From NCBI RefSeq assembly GCF_003946865.1, contig NZ_QXTH01000003.1:310001-374000 (forward strand): a stretch of DNA of 64,000 nt, in the 5' to 3' direction. The DNA comes from Antribacter gilvus (GTDB lineage Bacteria; Actinomycetota; Actinomycetes; Actinomycetales; Cellulomonadaceae). This document shows positions 35,791 to 45,057 of the stretch, piece by piece (position 1 is the first letter of the stretch; every line of letters begins with the position of its first letter). The notes below the pieces were generated by a model. It did no database searches. It saw only the letters and a program-made list of their open reading frames with translations, and was not told the DNA's origin. The position numbers and the translations under genes are program-made.

Positions 35791-37227
35791 ATGAGCTCAG
35801 CAGTGCCCGAGGTGGACCACCTCGGCAGGGTCCACATGATCGGCATCGGCGGCGCGGGCATGTCCGTGATCGCCCGCCTCCTGGCGGCGCGCGGCGTCGA
35901 GGTGCAGGGGACCGACGCCGCGGCGTCGGCGGCCGTCGAGATGCTCCGCGCCGACGGGATCACCGTCTGGGTGGGCCACGACGCCGCCCACGTCGCCGCG
36001 GCCGACACCGTCGTCGTCTCCAGCGCCGTGCGCGAGACCAACCCCGAGCTCGCCGCGGCACGCGCCGCAGGCACCCGGGTGCTGCACCGGTCGCAGGCGC
36101 TCGCCGCCCTCATGACGGGCCTGCGCGGCGTCGCGGTGGCCGGGGCGCACGGCAAGACCACCACCTCGGCGATGCTCGCGGCGGTGCTCCGCGAGTCGGG
36201 CCTGGACCCGTCGTACGCGATCGGCAGCACGATCCGCACCGCGCACGGCGCGACCCCTGGCGGCCACCTGGGAACCTCGGACGTGCTGGTCGCGGAGGCC
36301 GACGAGTCCGACGGCTCGTTCCTCAACTACGCGCCCACCGTCGCCGTGATCCTCAACGTCGAGCCGGACCACCTGGACCACTACGGCACGCAGGAGGCCT
36401 TCACGGAGGCGTTCGTGCGCTTCGCGGGGCGGGTCGTGCCCGGCGGGTGGCTCGTCGCGTGCTCCGACGACCCGGGGGCGCGCGGCGTCGCGGGGTCCGT
36501 CCGCGCCGCGGGCGGCCAGGTGGTCACGTACGGCACCGGCGAGGGCGCCGACGTCCGTGTCGCCGACGTGGTCTCGACCGGCGCCGGCGCCACGGCGGTG
36601 CTGCGCGGCGAGCTGCTCGGTGCCGAGGGTCTCGCGCTGCGCCTCTCCGTCCCGGGCGACCACAACGTGCTCAACGCCACCGCCGCCGTGGTCAGCGCCG
36701 TGCTCCTCGGCGTGGACGCGGCCACCGCCGTCGCGGGCGCCGCGGCGTTCACGGGCACCGGCCGCCGGTTCGAGGCACGCGGCGAGGCAGGGGGCGTGCG
36801 GGTCGTCGACGACTACGGCCACCACCCCACGGAGATCGAGGCGGTGCTGCGCGCGGCCCGCCCGGTCGTGGGCGAGGGGCGGTTGCTCGTCCTGTTCCAG
36901 CCCCACCTGTACTCGCGCACGCGGATCTTCGCCGACCGCTTCGCCGAGGCGCTCGCGATGGCCGACGAGGTGGTGGTCACCGGGATCTACAAGGCCCGGG
37001 AGGACGTGGACCCCGAGGTCACGTCGCGCACCATCACCGACCTGGTCCGCGGCACGCCCGCGCACCCCGTCGAGGACCGCCTGGAGGCGGCGCACCGCGT
37101 CGCCGACCTCGCACGGCCGGGCGACCTCGTCCTCACGGTCGGCGCCGGTGACGTCACCGAGCTCGGTGACGTCATCCTGGCCGACCTGGCCGCCCGGCCC
37201 GGCGTCACCTCGGGAGGCGTCGCCTGA
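35791..37227 (+). CDS. murC: UDP-N-acetylmuramate--L-alanine ligase
   Basis: MurC of 478 residues attaches L-Ala to UDP-MurNAc. It starts with the Rossmann motif HMIGIGGAGMSVIARLL and has the ATP loop VAGAHGKTTTSAML, the acidic AEADESDGSFL motif, NVEPDHLDHYGT and the C-terminal FQPHLYSRTRIF. ATG 35791 with GAAGG 5 nt upstream is preferred over TTG 35749, which would overlap the ftsW stop. The stop shares one base with the ftsQ start. Confidence 0.96.
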   Translation: MSSAVPEVDHLGRVHMIGIGGAGMSVIARLLAARGVEVQGTDAAASAAVEMLRADGITVWVGHDAAHVAAADTVVVSSAVRETNPELAAARAAGTRVLHRSQALAALMTGLRGVAVAGAHGKTTTSAMLAAVLRESGLDPSYAIGSTIRTAHGATPGGHLGTSDVLVAEADESDGSFLNYAPTVAVILNVEPDHLDHYGTQEAFTEAFVRFAGRVVPGGWLVACSDDPGARGVAGSVRAAGGQVVTYGTGEGADVRVADVVSTGAGATAVLRGELLGAEGLALRLSVPGDHNVLNATAAVVSAVLLGVDAATAVAGAAAFTGTGRRFEARGEAGGVRVVDDYGHHPTEIEAVLRAARPVVGEGRLLVLFQPHLYSRTRIFADRFAEALAMADEVVVTGIYKAREDVDPEVTSRTITDLVRGTPAHPVEDRLEAAHRVADLARPGDLVLTVGAGDVTELGDVILADLAARPGVTSGGVA

Positions 37228-38213
37228 TGCGTCCGCCGGCACGGCCCCGGACCGCGGGGCCGGCGCGCCCTGCGGAGCGGAGTGGTGCCGCCGCGCCGTC
37301 GGCTGCACCGCAGGCAGCACCCGCGAGGCCGCGGCCGCGGGTGAGCGAGCCTCCGCCGGCCGCGTCGGCGCCCGAGCCGTGCCGCGACCACGGCGAGCCG
37401 GTGCACCCGGCCGGGTCCTCGACGTCGGGCAGCGGCTCCGGGGCCGGGCCGGTGCGGCCCGGGGTGGTGTCCACCCGGATGGCCGACCGCCGCGCCGAGC
37501 GGGACGCGGAGCGCGCCGCGACGGCGCGCCACCGCCTGCTGCGCCGGGTGCTCTGGGGCGTGCTCGCCCTCGTGCTCGTGGGCGCCGCGGGATGGGTCGC
37601 GTTCTTCTCGCCGGTGCTGGCGCTCGACGCCGAGCAGGTGGTGGTGCGGGGCGAGGGCGCCACCGTGGACGTGGCCCAGGTGCGTGACGTGGTCGACGAC
37701 GCGGCGGGCGTGCCCCTCCCGCGGCTCGACACGGTGGCCCTCCGCGAGCGGATCCTCGGCCTGAACGGCGTCAAGGACGTCCGGCTCGGGCGGACGTGGC
37801 CCGACGGGCTCGACGTCACGCTGACCGCGCGGGTGCCCGTCGCGGCCGTCCCGGCGCCGGGCGGCTACGCGCTGCTCGACGACGAGGGCGTGCAGGTGGG
37901 GGAGTCGCCCCAGCCGCCGGACGCGCTGCCGGTGGTGGCGGTGCCGATCGAGGAGGACGGCGGCACGCTCGCCCTCGGCGCGGCGCTGCGGGTGCTCGGC
38001 GCGCTGCCGCCCGACCTGGCGTCGCAGGTGGCGAGCGTGACCGCGGACACGCAGGACGACGTGCGCACCACGTTGCACGACGGCGTCGCGGTCCACTGGG
38101 GCAACGGGGAGCGGACGGCGCTCAAGGTGCGCGTGGTGCAGACGCTGCGCGCGGCGGCACCGGAGGCCCGGATCCTCGACGTCTCGTCGCCTGAGCTTCC
38201 GGTCACGCGCTGA
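37227..38213 (+). CDS. ftsQ: Cell division protein FtsQ
   Basis: A 328-residue bitopic divisome protein. A long disordered cytoplasmic tail (about 105 residues, Pro/Ala/Arg-rich) precedes one span (VLWGVLALVLVGAAGWVAFF), then the POTRA domain (VVVRGEGATVDVAQVRDVVDD ... NGVKDVRLGRTWPDGLDVTLTARVPVA as separate motifs of the fold) and a C-terminal beta domain. ATG 37227 shares a base with the murC stop. FtsQ links FtsL/FtsB to the other division proteins. It is followed by a 228-base region before ftsZ. Confidence 0.93.
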   Translation: MRPPARPRTAGPARPAERSGAAAPSAAPQAAPARPRPRVSEPPPAASAPEPCRDHGEPVHPAGSSTSGSGSGAGPVRPGVVSTRMADRRAERDAERAATARHRLLRRVLWGVLALVLVGAAGWVAFFSPVLALDAEQVVVRGEGATVDVAQVRDVVDDAAGVPLPRLDTVALRERILGLNGVKDVRLGRTWPDGLDVTLTARVPVAAVPAPGGYALLDDEGVQVGESPQPPDALPVVAVPIEEDGGTLALGAALRVLGALPPDLASQVASVTADTQDDVRTTLHDGVAVHWGNGERTALKVRVVQTLRAAAPEARILDVSSPELPVTR

Positions 38214-38441
38214 CCGCAGGACGGGCATCGAATGACATCCGTGTGATTCTCGGGTGCGCGTCTCCGCGACACGCGCGACGATGTCTTCGACACACCGGGT
38301 CGGCGCACCTACCGTCGGACTCAGCAGCAACCTGACATAACTCTAACCCTCTACCTGAACCTGAGGCTTCGGGCGCTGAAGCGCAGGAGAGGTCGGGACA
38401 GGACCGGTCCTGATCGAGCGACCTGATCGAAAGGCAACGAC
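38214..38441 (+). promoter_or_regulatory. ftsZ promoter region
   Basis: A 228-base noncoding region. Its 3' half contains the AT-richer CATAACTCTAACCCTCTACC segment (about 38335-38354) that resembles the conserved patch before ftsZ in many actinobacteria, and a GAAAGGCAA just before GTG 38442 serves as the ribosome binding site. Exact -35/-10 elements could not be assigned. Independent transcription of ftsZ is common in the phylum. Confidence 0.55.
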
Positions 38442-39755
38442 GTGGCAACTCCGCAGAACTACCTGGCAGTGATCAAGGTGGTCGGCATCGGCGGCGGTGG
38501 TGTGAACGCCGTGAACCGCATGATCGAGGTCGGCCTCAAGGGTGTCGAGTTCATCGCCATCAACACGGACGCCCAGGCGCTCCTCATGTCCGACGCCGAC
38601 GTGAAGCTCGACGTCGGCCGTGAGCTGACGCGCGGCCTGGGTGCCGGCGCGGACCCCGAGGTCGGCAAGAAGGCGGCCGAGGACCACGCCGAGGAGATCG
38701 AGGACGTGCTCCGCGGTGCGGACATGGTCTTCGTCACCGCGGGCGAGGGCGGCGGCACCGGCACGGGCGGCGCGCCCGTGGTCGCACGCATCGCGCGCTC
38801 GCTCGGCGCGCTGACGGTCGGCGTCGTGACGCGGCCGTTCACGTTCGAGGGCCGCCGTCGTGCTGTGCAGGCGGACCAGGGCATCGAGAACCTCCGCAAC
38901 GAGGTCGACACGCTGATCGTCATCCCGAACGACCGGCTGCTGTCCATGTCCGACCGCAACGTCTCGGCGATCGCCGCGTTCCACTCGGCGGACCAGGTGC
39001 TGCACTCCGGCGTCCAGGGCATCACCGACCTGATCACCACGCCCGGCCTGATCAACCTCGACTTCGCGGACGTGAAGTCCGTGATGCAGGGGGCAGGGTC
39101 GGCACTCATGGGCATCGGTTCCGCACGCGGCGAGGACCGCGCGGTGCAGGCCGCGGAGCTGGCGATCTCCTCGCCGCTGCTCGAGGCGTCGATCGACGGC
39201 GCCCACGGCGTGCTGCTCTCCATCCAGGGCGGTTCCGACCTGGGCCTGTTCGAGGTGCACGAGGCCGCGCGCCTGGTGCAGGAGGCCGCGCACCCCGAGG
39301 CCAACATCATCTTCGGTACGGTCATCGACGACGCCCTGGGCGACGAGGTGCGCGTGACGGTCATCGCCGCCGGGTTCGACGGCGGCGCCCCGCAGGTCCG
39401 CAAGGACTCGCGCGCGCTCGGCCAGGTCCAGGGGGCGTCGCGCCCGCCGACCACCCAGATCCCGGCGGTCCGGAGCGGCGACGCCGCGCGCACGCCTGTG
39501 CCGCAGCCGCCGTCCCACGACGGCCGGCCGGCGTCGTTCCCGCCCGCCGCGGGCACCGGGGCGGGCGTCTCGACGCTGCCGCGCGTGATCCCGGCCGACC
39601 CTGACGACGTGCCGGTGAGCCTGGACGAGCCCGCCGTGGTGGTGCAGGGACAGTTCGGCGAGGGGCAGCGGACCACCACCGAGGTGCCGCCGCTGTTCGA
39701 GGAGGTCCGCCGCCCGGTGGTGGAGGACCTGGACGTGCCGGACTTCCTGAAGTAG
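38442..39755 (+). CDS. ftsZ: Cell division GTPase FtsZ
   Basis: FtsZ of 437 residues, the tubulin-like GTPase that forms the Z ring. The GTP motif [12 protein letters not shown], the N-terminal [15 protein letters not shown] and the T7 loop region [11 protein letters not shown] are intact. A variable linker of about 100 residues ends in the conserved tail [11 protein letters not shown], the docking site for SepF and other partners. GTG 38442 is preceded by GAAAGG. A strong hairpin terminator follows. Confidence 0.98.
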   Translation: MATPQNYLAVIKVVGIGGGGVNAVNRMIEVGLKGVEFIAINTDAQALLMSDADVKLDVGRELTRGLGAGADPEVGKKAAEDHAEEIEDVLRGADMVFVTAGEGGGTGTGGAPVVARIARSLGALTVGVVTRPFTFEGRRRAVQADQGIENLRNEVDTLIVIPNDRLLSMSDRNVSAIAAFHSADQVLHSGVQGITDLITTPGLINLDFADVKSVMQGAGSALMGIGSARGEDRAVQAAELAISSPLLEASIDGAHGVLLSIQGGSDLGLFEVHEAARLVQEAAHPEANIIFGTVIDDALGDEVRVTVIAAGFDGGAPQVRKDSRALGQVQGASRPPTTQIPAVRSGDAARTPVPQPPSHDGRPASFPPAAGTGAGVSTLPRVIPADPDDVPVSLDEPAVVVQGQFGEGQRTTTEVPPLFEEVRRPVVEDLDVPDFLK

Positions 39756-39788
39756 CAGGTCAGGCGCATCCCGCGGGGATGTCACAGA

Positions 39789-39830
39789 CGTGCGGGGCCC
39801 GCCTCTCTCTCGGGAGGCGGGCCCCGCACG
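39789..39830 (+). terminator. ftsZ terminator hairpin
   Basis: A 17-bp perfect stem (39789-39805, 39814-39830; CGTGCGGGGCCCGCCTC) with an 8-nt loop, 33 bases after the ftsZ stop. Confidence 0.85.
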
Positions 39831-39896
39831 TGCGTGGGTCCGGAGGTCGGTTCGGAGCAGGAGGGAGTGTCGGTGAGGGCCGCTAGGGTCGGTGGC

Positions 39897-40718
39897 GTGA
39901 CGGAGACCGGTGAGGACCAGGTGGGCATCGAGCGGACGCAGGGCGTCCCGGTGCTCTCCGTCGACCTCGGGCCCGGGGTGCGCGCCTTCTTCACCACGAG
40001 TGCGGGCGGGGTCTCGCCGGCGCCGTGGGCCGCGGGCCGGGGCGGAGGGCTCAACCTGGGCCTGGGGGTGTCCGACGACGTGGACCGGGTCCGTGAGAAC
40101 CGTGCGCGCGTGGCGTCTGCGGTGGGAGCGCCCGTGGTGTTCGTCACGCAGGTGCACGGTGACGGCGTCCTGACGGTCGGCTCCGCCGAGCGTGACGCGT
40201 GGTCGGCCGAGACGCCGCCCACCGCCGCGGGGGACGCCGACGCCCTGGTCACCGCGGAGGCCGGGCTCGGCCTCGGGGTGCTGGTGGCGGACTGCGTGCC
40301 CGTGCTGCTGGCGGACCCTGTCGCACGGGTGGTCGGCGTGGCGCACGCCGGGCGCAAGGGGGTGCTCGCAGGCGTGGTGCTGCGCGCGCTCGACGCGATG
40401 GTGGCTCGCGGGGCCGAGGCCTCCCGGATACGGGCCGTCGTCGGGCCGGCGGTGTGCGGTCGCTGCTACGAGGTGCCCGCGGCGATGCGCGACGAGGTGG
40501 CTTCGGCGGTTCCGGAGACGTGGTCCACCACGACGGTCGGGACCCCGGGGCTGGACCTCCCGGCGGGTGTGCTGAGCCAGCTCGCGGCGCGGGGTGTGAC
40601 GGCCGAGGACCTGGGTCGCTGCACCGTCGAGGACGCCGCTCTGTACTCACACCGCCGGGCGAGCGCGGCGGGCACCACCACGGGCAGACAGGCCGGGGTG
40701 GTGACCATCTTCGGATGA
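39897..40718 (+). CDS. pgeF: Multicopper polyphenol oxidase / purine nucleoside phosphorylase-family protein (YfiH)
   Basis: A 273-residue YfiH/PgeF family protein. Conserved features: FFTTSAGGVS, LNLGLGVSDD, TQVHGDGV (first metal His), LVADCVPVLLAD (Cys) and GVAHAGRKGVL (His), then GPAVCGRCYEV. Members act on purine nucleosides or remove mis-added residues from peptidoglycan precursors; both have been reported for homologues. GTG 39897 is chosen: TAGGGT (39884-39889) lies exactly 7 nt upstream, the leaderless pattern, although an open frame extends to 39834. A yggS-like gene usually follows but is missing. Confidence 0.92.
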   Translation: MTETGEDQVGIERTQGVPVLSVDLGPGVRAFFTTSAGGVSPAPWAAGRGGGLNLGLGVSDDVDRVRENRARVASAVGAPVVFVTQVHGDGVLTVGSAERDAWSAETPPTAAGDADALVTAEAGLGLGVLVADCVPVLLADPVARVVGVAHAGRKGVLAGVVLRALDAMVARGAEASRIRAVVGPAVCGRCYEVPAAMRDEVASAVPETWSTTTVGTPGLDLPAGVLSQLAARGVTAEDLGRCTVEDAALYSHRRASAAGTTTGRQAGVVTIFG

Positions 40719-40917
40719 ATAGGGCTCTGACCTGCGAAAACACACCTTTGTCATTTCAGCGGGCGTTCGCTGAACAAGTTTGGCAAAGTTGGTCATGGCT
40801 CGGCGTGTCGCTCTTCGGGGCCGGATCGCGCCAGGTTACTTTTGTCAAGCGCCGCGGGTGATCCGCAGCGATTCGTGAGCTTCGTAAGAAGTCAGGCGAC
40901 GAACGGAGTTGGGAGCG
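40719..40917 (+). promoter_or_regulatory. pgeF-sepF gap with sepF promoter
   Basis: 199 noncoding bases in the place where many actinobacteria carry yggS. It is AT-richer than its surroundings, contains TTGTCA-like hexamers (for example 40749-40754), and a 7-bp inverted repeat TTCAGCG/CGCTGAA (40755-40761, 40768-40774) with a 6-nt loop that could bind a regulator. No remnant of a yggS coding sequence was recognised. Confidence 0.5.
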
Positions 40918-41388
40918 ATGGCCGGAGCGCTTCGCAAGACCATGCTGTACCTGGGCCTCGCCGACGACCAGGGCGAGCAGGACGAGTACTTCGACGAGTA
41001 CGACGACCTGGAGGACAACGTGCAGGACCACCGCCACGCCCAGGTCACGCCGCTGCACCGGGACGGTGTCACGCGGGAGGCCCCGCTGACGACCTCCGAG
41101 CTGCGCCGCATCACCACGGTGCACCCGCGGTCGTACAACGACGCGCGCGTCATCGGCGAGGCTTTCCGCGCCGGCACGCCCGTCATCATGAACCTGTCGG
41201 ACATGGACGACTCGGACGCGAAGCGGCTGGTGGACTTCTCCGCCGGCCTGATCTTCGGCCTGCACGGCTCCATCGAGCGGGTCACCAACAAGGTCTTCCT
41301 CCTCTCGCCGGAGCACGTCGAGATCACGGGCGAGGAGAAGGTGGCGGAGAAGCCGGCCGCCCGCGGAGGCTTCTACAACCAGAGCTGA
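40918..41388 (+). CDS. sepF: Cell division protein SepF
   Basis: A 156-residue SepF, membrane tether and assembly factor for FtsZ in actinobacteria. The N-terminal amphipathic helix ([15 protein letters not shown]) is followed by an acidic linker ([12 protein letters not shown]) and the conserved SepF domain ([23 protein letters not shown] cut here as motif; [16 protein letters not shown]). ATG 40918 is preferred over TTG 40909; GGAG lies 9 nt upstream. It is followed by a clear hairpin terminator. Confidence 0.96.
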   Translation: MAGALRKTMLYLGLADDQGEQDEYFDEYDDLEDNVQDHRHAQVTPLHRDGVTREAPLTTSELRRITTVHPRSYNDARVIGEAFRAGTPVIMNLSDMDDSDAKRLVDFSAGLIFGLHGSIERVTNKVFLLSPEHVEITGEEKVAEKPAARGGFYNQS

Positions 41389-41440
41389 CAGAGCACCTCA
41401 GGACCTGGTGCTTCCGGCCGCCCAGGACCTGCCTGCTCCC

Positions 41441-41472
41441 GACGGGGTGCCCGCTCGCGCGGGCGCCCCGTC
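41441..41472 (+). terminator. sepF terminator hairpin
   Basis: A 14-bp stem (41441-41454, 41459-41472; GACGGGGTGCCCGC) with one G-T pair and a TCGC loop, 52 bases after the sepF stop. Confidence 0.75.
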
Positions 41473-41524
41473 GTCGTGTCCGGCGGTCCTTGCCGGGTGC
41501 TGGCGGCGGTCCGCGCGGGGGCCT

Positions 41525-41600
41525 CGGCGCGGCGCGCGGCGGATCGCCGTGGCGGCGCAGGGGCCCGGCGCGGCGCGCGGCGACGCGCCGTGGCAGGGAA
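41525..41600. repeat. GC-rich 41-bp tandem repeat between sepF and yggT
   Basis: The 17-mer CGGCGCGGCGCGCGGCG occurs at 41525-41541 and 41566-41582, a period of 41 bp, and the segments after it (CGCCGTGGC) also match. It lies directly before the yggT promoter box. Confidence 0.7.
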
Positions 41601-41630
41601 CTCTCCGGTCCGTCGCGTAGTTTTGTCCTC

Positions 41631-41933
41631 GTGACCTGGTTCTGGGACCTCCTGTCCTTCCTGCTCTTCCTCTTCCTGCTCTTCCTCATCGGACGCCTGG
41701 TCTTCGACTGGGTGCAGGTGTTCGCCCGCGAGTGGCGGCCACGGGGCGTGCTCCTGGTGGTGGCGGAGGCCGTGTACTCCGTCACAGACCCGCCGCTGCG
41801 CGCCCTGCGGCGCGTGATCCCGCCGCTGACGATCGGCCAGTTCCGCATCGACCTGGCGTTCCTGGTGCTGTTCCTGCTGGTGTCGCTGATGATGAACCTG
41901 GTGATCCCGGCGCTGCGGATGGCGACGTCCTGA
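41631..41933 (+). CDS. YggT family membrane protein
   Basis: A 100-residue protein with two membrane spans (LLSFLLFLFLLFLIGRLVFDW and IDLAFLVLFLLVSLMMNLVI) and the family motif DPPLRALRRVIPPL between them. The gene occurs between sepF and divIVA throughout the actinobacteria; a role in envelope or division is assumed from this context, without known activity. GTG 41631 has TAGTTT (41618-41623) exactly 7 nt upstream, so it is probably a leaderless transcript. Confidence 0.93.
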   Translation: MTWFWDLLSFLLFLFLLFLIGRLVFDWVQVFAREWRPRGVLLVVAEAVYSVTDPPLRALRRVIPPLTIGQFRIDLAFLVLFLLVSLMMNLVIPALRMATS

Positions 41934-42100
41934 CGTCCGCTCCGGACGGGGTCTGTGATCAAATCGTGTCCACGGTGGCTCCCGGTGTCCGGTCCGGGGG
42001 ACGTCCGCTACCGTGGACTCTCGACGGCAGACGCGCGGCTCAGCAGCGCCGACGCGTCCGATAACCCGTTCCCGACGCTCTACAGCTACGAGGTGACACG

Positions 42101-42721
42101 ATGGCACTGCTGACGGCAGAGGACATCCTCAACAAGAAATTCTCGGCGACGAAGTTCCGCGAGGGCTACGACGTCGAGGAGGTCGACGACTTCCTCGACG
42201 AGGTCGTCAGGACGTTGAGCGCGGCCCAGGAGGAGAACGAGGGTCTGCGCACCAAGCTCGCCGCCGCCGAGCGGCGCATTGCGGAGCTGTCCCGTGGCGA
42301 GGCCGCGGCACCGCGCCCTCAGCAGGCCGCCGCCCCGCTCGCCGCCCCCAAGGCGCCGCACCCCGAGCCGGAGTCGGCCACGGGGATGCTGCAGCTGGCC
42401 CAGAAGCTGCACGACGACTACGTGCGCTCAGGCCAGGAGGAGGGCGACCGGCTCATCGCCGAGGCCAAGTCCGAGGGGGCCCGCATCGTGCGGGACGCCG
42501 AGGAGACCTCGCACCGCACGCTGTCGCAGCTGGAGCAGGAGCGGTCGCTGCTCGAGCGCAAGATCGACGAGCTGCGCCTCTTCGAGCGGGACTACCGCAC
42601 GCGTCTGAAGAGCTTCCTGCAGAACCTCCTGGGTGACCTGGACGCCAGGGGATCGGCTCTTCCGCCGCGCGGCAACGCGCCCGCAGGGCGTCCGGCCGAG
42701 ATGGCGCAGGGCGGCATCTGA
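42101..42721 (+). CDS. divIVA: Polar growth / septum protein DivIVA (Wag31)
   Basis: A 206-residue DivIVA. The N-terminal lipid-binding domain starts MALLTAEDILNKKFSATKFR and contains the YDVEEVDDFLDEVV motif; a short coiled coil, an Ala/Pro linker (about 66-90) and a second long coiled coil (QKLHDDYVRSGQEEGDRL onward) follow. It marks negatively curved poles and septa and recruits the growth machinery. ATG 42101 has GAGGTG 5 nt upstream. A long hairpin follows the stop. Confidence 0.96.
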   Translation: MALLTAEDILNKKFSATKFREGYDVEEVDDFLDEVVRTLSAAQEENEGLRTKLAAAERRIAELSRGEAAAPRPQQAAAPLAAPKAPHPEPESATGMLQLAQKLHDDYVRSGQEEGDRLIAEAKSEGARIVRDAEETSHRTLSQLEQERSLLERKIDELRLFERDYRTRLKSFLQNLLGDLDARGSALPPRGNAPAGRPAEMAQGGI

Positions 42722-42792
42722 CCTGATCGGGGACGGAGACGCCCGGCCGGGCCTCACCTCGCGGCCGGCCCTCCGCCCCCCGACGAAACCCA

Positions 42793-42845
42793 CCGGCCCG
42801 CACAACGGGTCGCGCCCAGGCGGCGCGTCCCGTTGTGCGGGCCGG
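42793..42845 (+). terminator. divIVA terminator hairpin
   Basis: Perfect 17-bp arms (42793-42809, 42829-42845; CCGGCCCGCACAACGGG) enclose a 19-nt centre that can itself pair (CGCGCC with GGCGCG). It lies 72 bases after the divIVA stop. Confidence 0.85.
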
Positions 42846-42896
42846 TTCGTGTGCTTACGCTTCGGGGACCAAATCCCGGGCATGAAGAGGGGAATC

Positions 42897-43358
42897 ATGA
42901 CCAAGCTCTCGACGACCACGCGGGCCGCCCTGAAGCAGGAGTTCCCGAACCTGGCTCGGGACGTGAAGTCCTTCCCGGTCCGTGACGGGGAAGAGCCCTG
43001 GACCCTCCGCGAGGCGGAGGAGCAGGCTGCCCTTCTCCTCGAGGAGAAGGAGCGGCTCGAGGGCGAGCTGAAGGCGGCTGACGCGGAGCTGAGCGACCTG
43101 CTCCGCAACTCCGGTGACGGTGCCGGTGACGACCAGGCGGACTCCGGGTCGAGCGCGCTCGAGCGCGAGCAGGAGCTCACTCTGGTGAACAACATGCGGG
43201 ACCTGCTCGACCAGACCAAGCACGCCCTCGACCGCATCCGCAACGGCACCTACGCCACGTGCGAGATCACCGGCCTGCCGATCGGCAAGGCGCGCCTGCA
43301 GGCCTTCCCGCGGGCCACGCTCTCGGTCGAGGCCAAGGCACGCGAGGAACGCCGCTAA
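42897..43358 (+). CDS. DksA/TraR-family protein with degenerate zinc finger
   Basis: A 153-residue DksA/TraR-like protein. The central coiled coil (EKERLEGELKAADAELSDLL) and the conserved RIRNGTYATCEITGLPIGKARL ... FPRATLSVE region (motifs quoted separately: GTYATCEITG and AFPRATLS) identify the family. Usual members have a four-Cys zinc finger; here only the first Cys remains, with Thr, Ser and Ala at the other expected places. ATG 42897 follows GAGGGG. It sits between divIVA and lspA, a common actinobacterial position. A role at RNA polymerase is inferred from family only. Confidence 0.85.
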   Translation: MTKLSTTTRAALKQEFPNLARDVKSFPVRDGEEPWTLREAEEQAALLLEEKERLEGELKAADAELSDLLRNSGDGAGDDQADSGSSALEREQELTLVNNMRDLLDQTKHALDRIRNGTYATCEITGLPIGKARLQAFPRATLSVEAKAREERR

Positions 43359-43395
43359 CCGCCGGGTGCAGGCGGGCATGGCAGACTTGCGGGCG

Positions 43396-44061
43396 ATGTC
43401 TACCCCCGCCGAACCCGTGCCCGCCGAACCCGTCGCCACCACGGAGACCGCCGCCGTGCCCGGCACCACGCCTGACGGTGCGCCCGACGAGGCCGCCCCC
43501 CGCCCGCGGGCCAGCCGCGTCCTCGTGACCTGGACCGCGGTCCTGGCCGCAGCCGTACTGGCTGCCGACCAGCTCACCAAGTGGTGGGCCGAGTCGTCGA
43601 TGTCGGTGGGTGACGCGCCGATCCCGCTGGTGGGCGAGCTGCTGCAGCTGCGCCTGATCTACAACCCGGGCGCCGCGCTCTCGATCGCGACGGGCATGAC
43701 GTGGCTCCTCACGATCGTCGTGGCGGTCGTCGTCGTCGTCATCGTCCGGATGATCGGCCGGATCGGCTCGCGGGGCTGGGCGGTGGCGCTCGGCCTCCTG
43801 CTCGGTGGCGCCGTCGGGAACCTTGTGGACCGGCTCCTGCGTGATCCCGGCTTCGCCCGCGGGCACGTGGTGGACTTCATCGACTACGCCGGCTTCTTCG
43901 TCGGCAACGTGGCCGACATCGCGATCGTCGCAGCAGCCGTCCACATCGCGATCCTGTCGCTCCTCGGCATCGGCCTCGACGGCCGCCGCGACGATGACAG
44001 CAAGGACGCGGGGACGACGTCGGGCGAGAAGGCGGACCCGCCGAAGCCGGACGCGGACTGA
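43396..44061 (+). CDS. lspA: Lipoprotein signal peptidase (signal peptidase II)
   Basis: LspA of 221 residues cleaves prolipoprotein signal peptides in the membrane. Four spans; catalytic Asp residues in [12 protein letters not shown] and [20 protein letters not shown] is a further conserved motif. N- and C-terminal tails are longer than usual and low in complexity. ATG 43396 is preferred over the in-frame GTG 43366: CAGACT, a near-consensus -10 box, lies 8 nt upstream and no ribosome binding site serves the longer form. The stop shares a base with rluD. Confidence 0.93.
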   Translation: MSTPAEPVPAEPVATTETAAVPGTTPDGAPDEAAPRPRASRVLVTWTAVLAAAVLAADQLTKWWAESSMSVGDAPIPLVGELLQLRLIYNPGAALSIATGMTWLLTIVVAVVVVVIVRMIGRIGSRGWAVALGLLLGGAVGNLVDRLLRDPGFARGHVVDFIDYAGFFVGNVADIAIVAAAVHIAILSLLGIGLDGRRDDDSKDAGTTSGEKADPPKPDAD

Positions 44062-44993
44062 TGCCGCTCCGCACCCTGCCCGTCCCGGACGGGCTCGCCG
44101 GCGAGCGGGTCGACGCGACCCTCGCCCGCATGCTCGGCTTCTCCCGCACGCGTGCGGCGGAGCTCGCCGAGTCGGGCGCCGTCCGGCTCGACGGCAAGGA
44201 GGTCGGCAAGTCCGACCGCGTGCCGGCCGGCGGCTGGCTCGAGGTGGACGTCCCGGACCCGGTCGACCAGGCCCTGGCAGTCGTCGCGGAGCCGGTGCCC
44301 GGCATGGGCATCGTCTACGACGACGACGACCTCGTGGTGGTCGACAAGCCGGTGGGCGTCGCCGCGCACCCGTCCCCGGGCTGGACCGGGCCCACCGTGG
44401 TGGGCGCGCTGGCCGCCGCGGGCTACCGGGTGTCGACGTCGGGCGCGGCGGAGCGGCAGGGGATCGTGCACCGGCTCGACGTCGGTACGTCCGGGCTGAT
44501 GGTCGTCGCCAAGAGCGAGGCCGCGTACACCGGGCTGAAGCGCGCCTTCAAGGAGCGCACCGTCGACAAGGTGTACCACGCGCTCGCGCAGGGGCACCCG
44601 GACCCCACCAGGGGCACCATCGACGCGCCGATCGGGCGGCACCCCACCTCGGACTGGAAGTTCGCCGTGACGGCCGACGGCAAGCCGTCGGTGACGCACT
44701 ACGAGGTGCAGGAGATGCTGTCGGCGGCCTCGCTCGTGGAGGTGCACCTCGAGACGGGGCGCACGCACCAGATCCGCGTGCACTTCGCGGCCCTGCGGCA
44801 CCCGCTGGTGGGCGACCTGACGTACGGGGCGGACCCGGTGCTCGCCTCGCGCGTGGGCCTGACGCGCCAGTGGCTGCACGCGGTGCGGCTGGGGTTCGAG
44901 CACCCGCTCACGAGCCGGTGGGTCGAGGTGTCGAGCGAGTACCCGGAGGACCTGGCGCACGCGCTCGAGGTGGTCCGCGCCGCGTACCGCTAG
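44061..44993 (+). CDS. rluD: RluD-like 23S rRNA pseudouridine synthase
   Basis: A 310-residue pseudouridine synthase of the RluA/RluD family. An N-terminal S4 RNA-binding domain ([22 protein letters not shown]) precedes the catalytic domain with the Asp of [29 protein letters not shown] and [10 protein letters not shown] are further family motifs. ATG 44061 shares a base with the lspA stop, so they are co-transcribed. Assignment to RluD over RluA or RluC is by its lspA neighbourhood and S4 domain. Confidence 0.93.
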   Translation: MPLRTLPVPDGLAGERVDATLARMLGFSRTRAAELAESGAVRLDGKEVGKSDRVPAGGWLEVDVPDPVDQALAVVAEPVPGMGIVYDDDDLVVVDKPVGVAAHPSPGWTGPTVVGALAAAGYRVSTSGAAERQGIVHRLDVGTSGLMVVAKSEAAYTGLKRAFKERTVDKVYHALAQGHPDPTRGTIDAPIGRHPTSDWKFAVTADGKPSVTHYEVQEMLSAASLVEVHLETGRTHQIRVHFAALRHPLVGDLTYGADPVLASRVGLTRQWLHAVRLGFEHPLTSRWVEVSSEYPEDLAHALEVVRAAYR

Positions 44994-45057
44994 TCCTGTG
45001 AGAAGGGCCTCGGCGCGTACGCCCGGGCGTGTCGGAGTGGCGTCCTAGACTCGCTGC

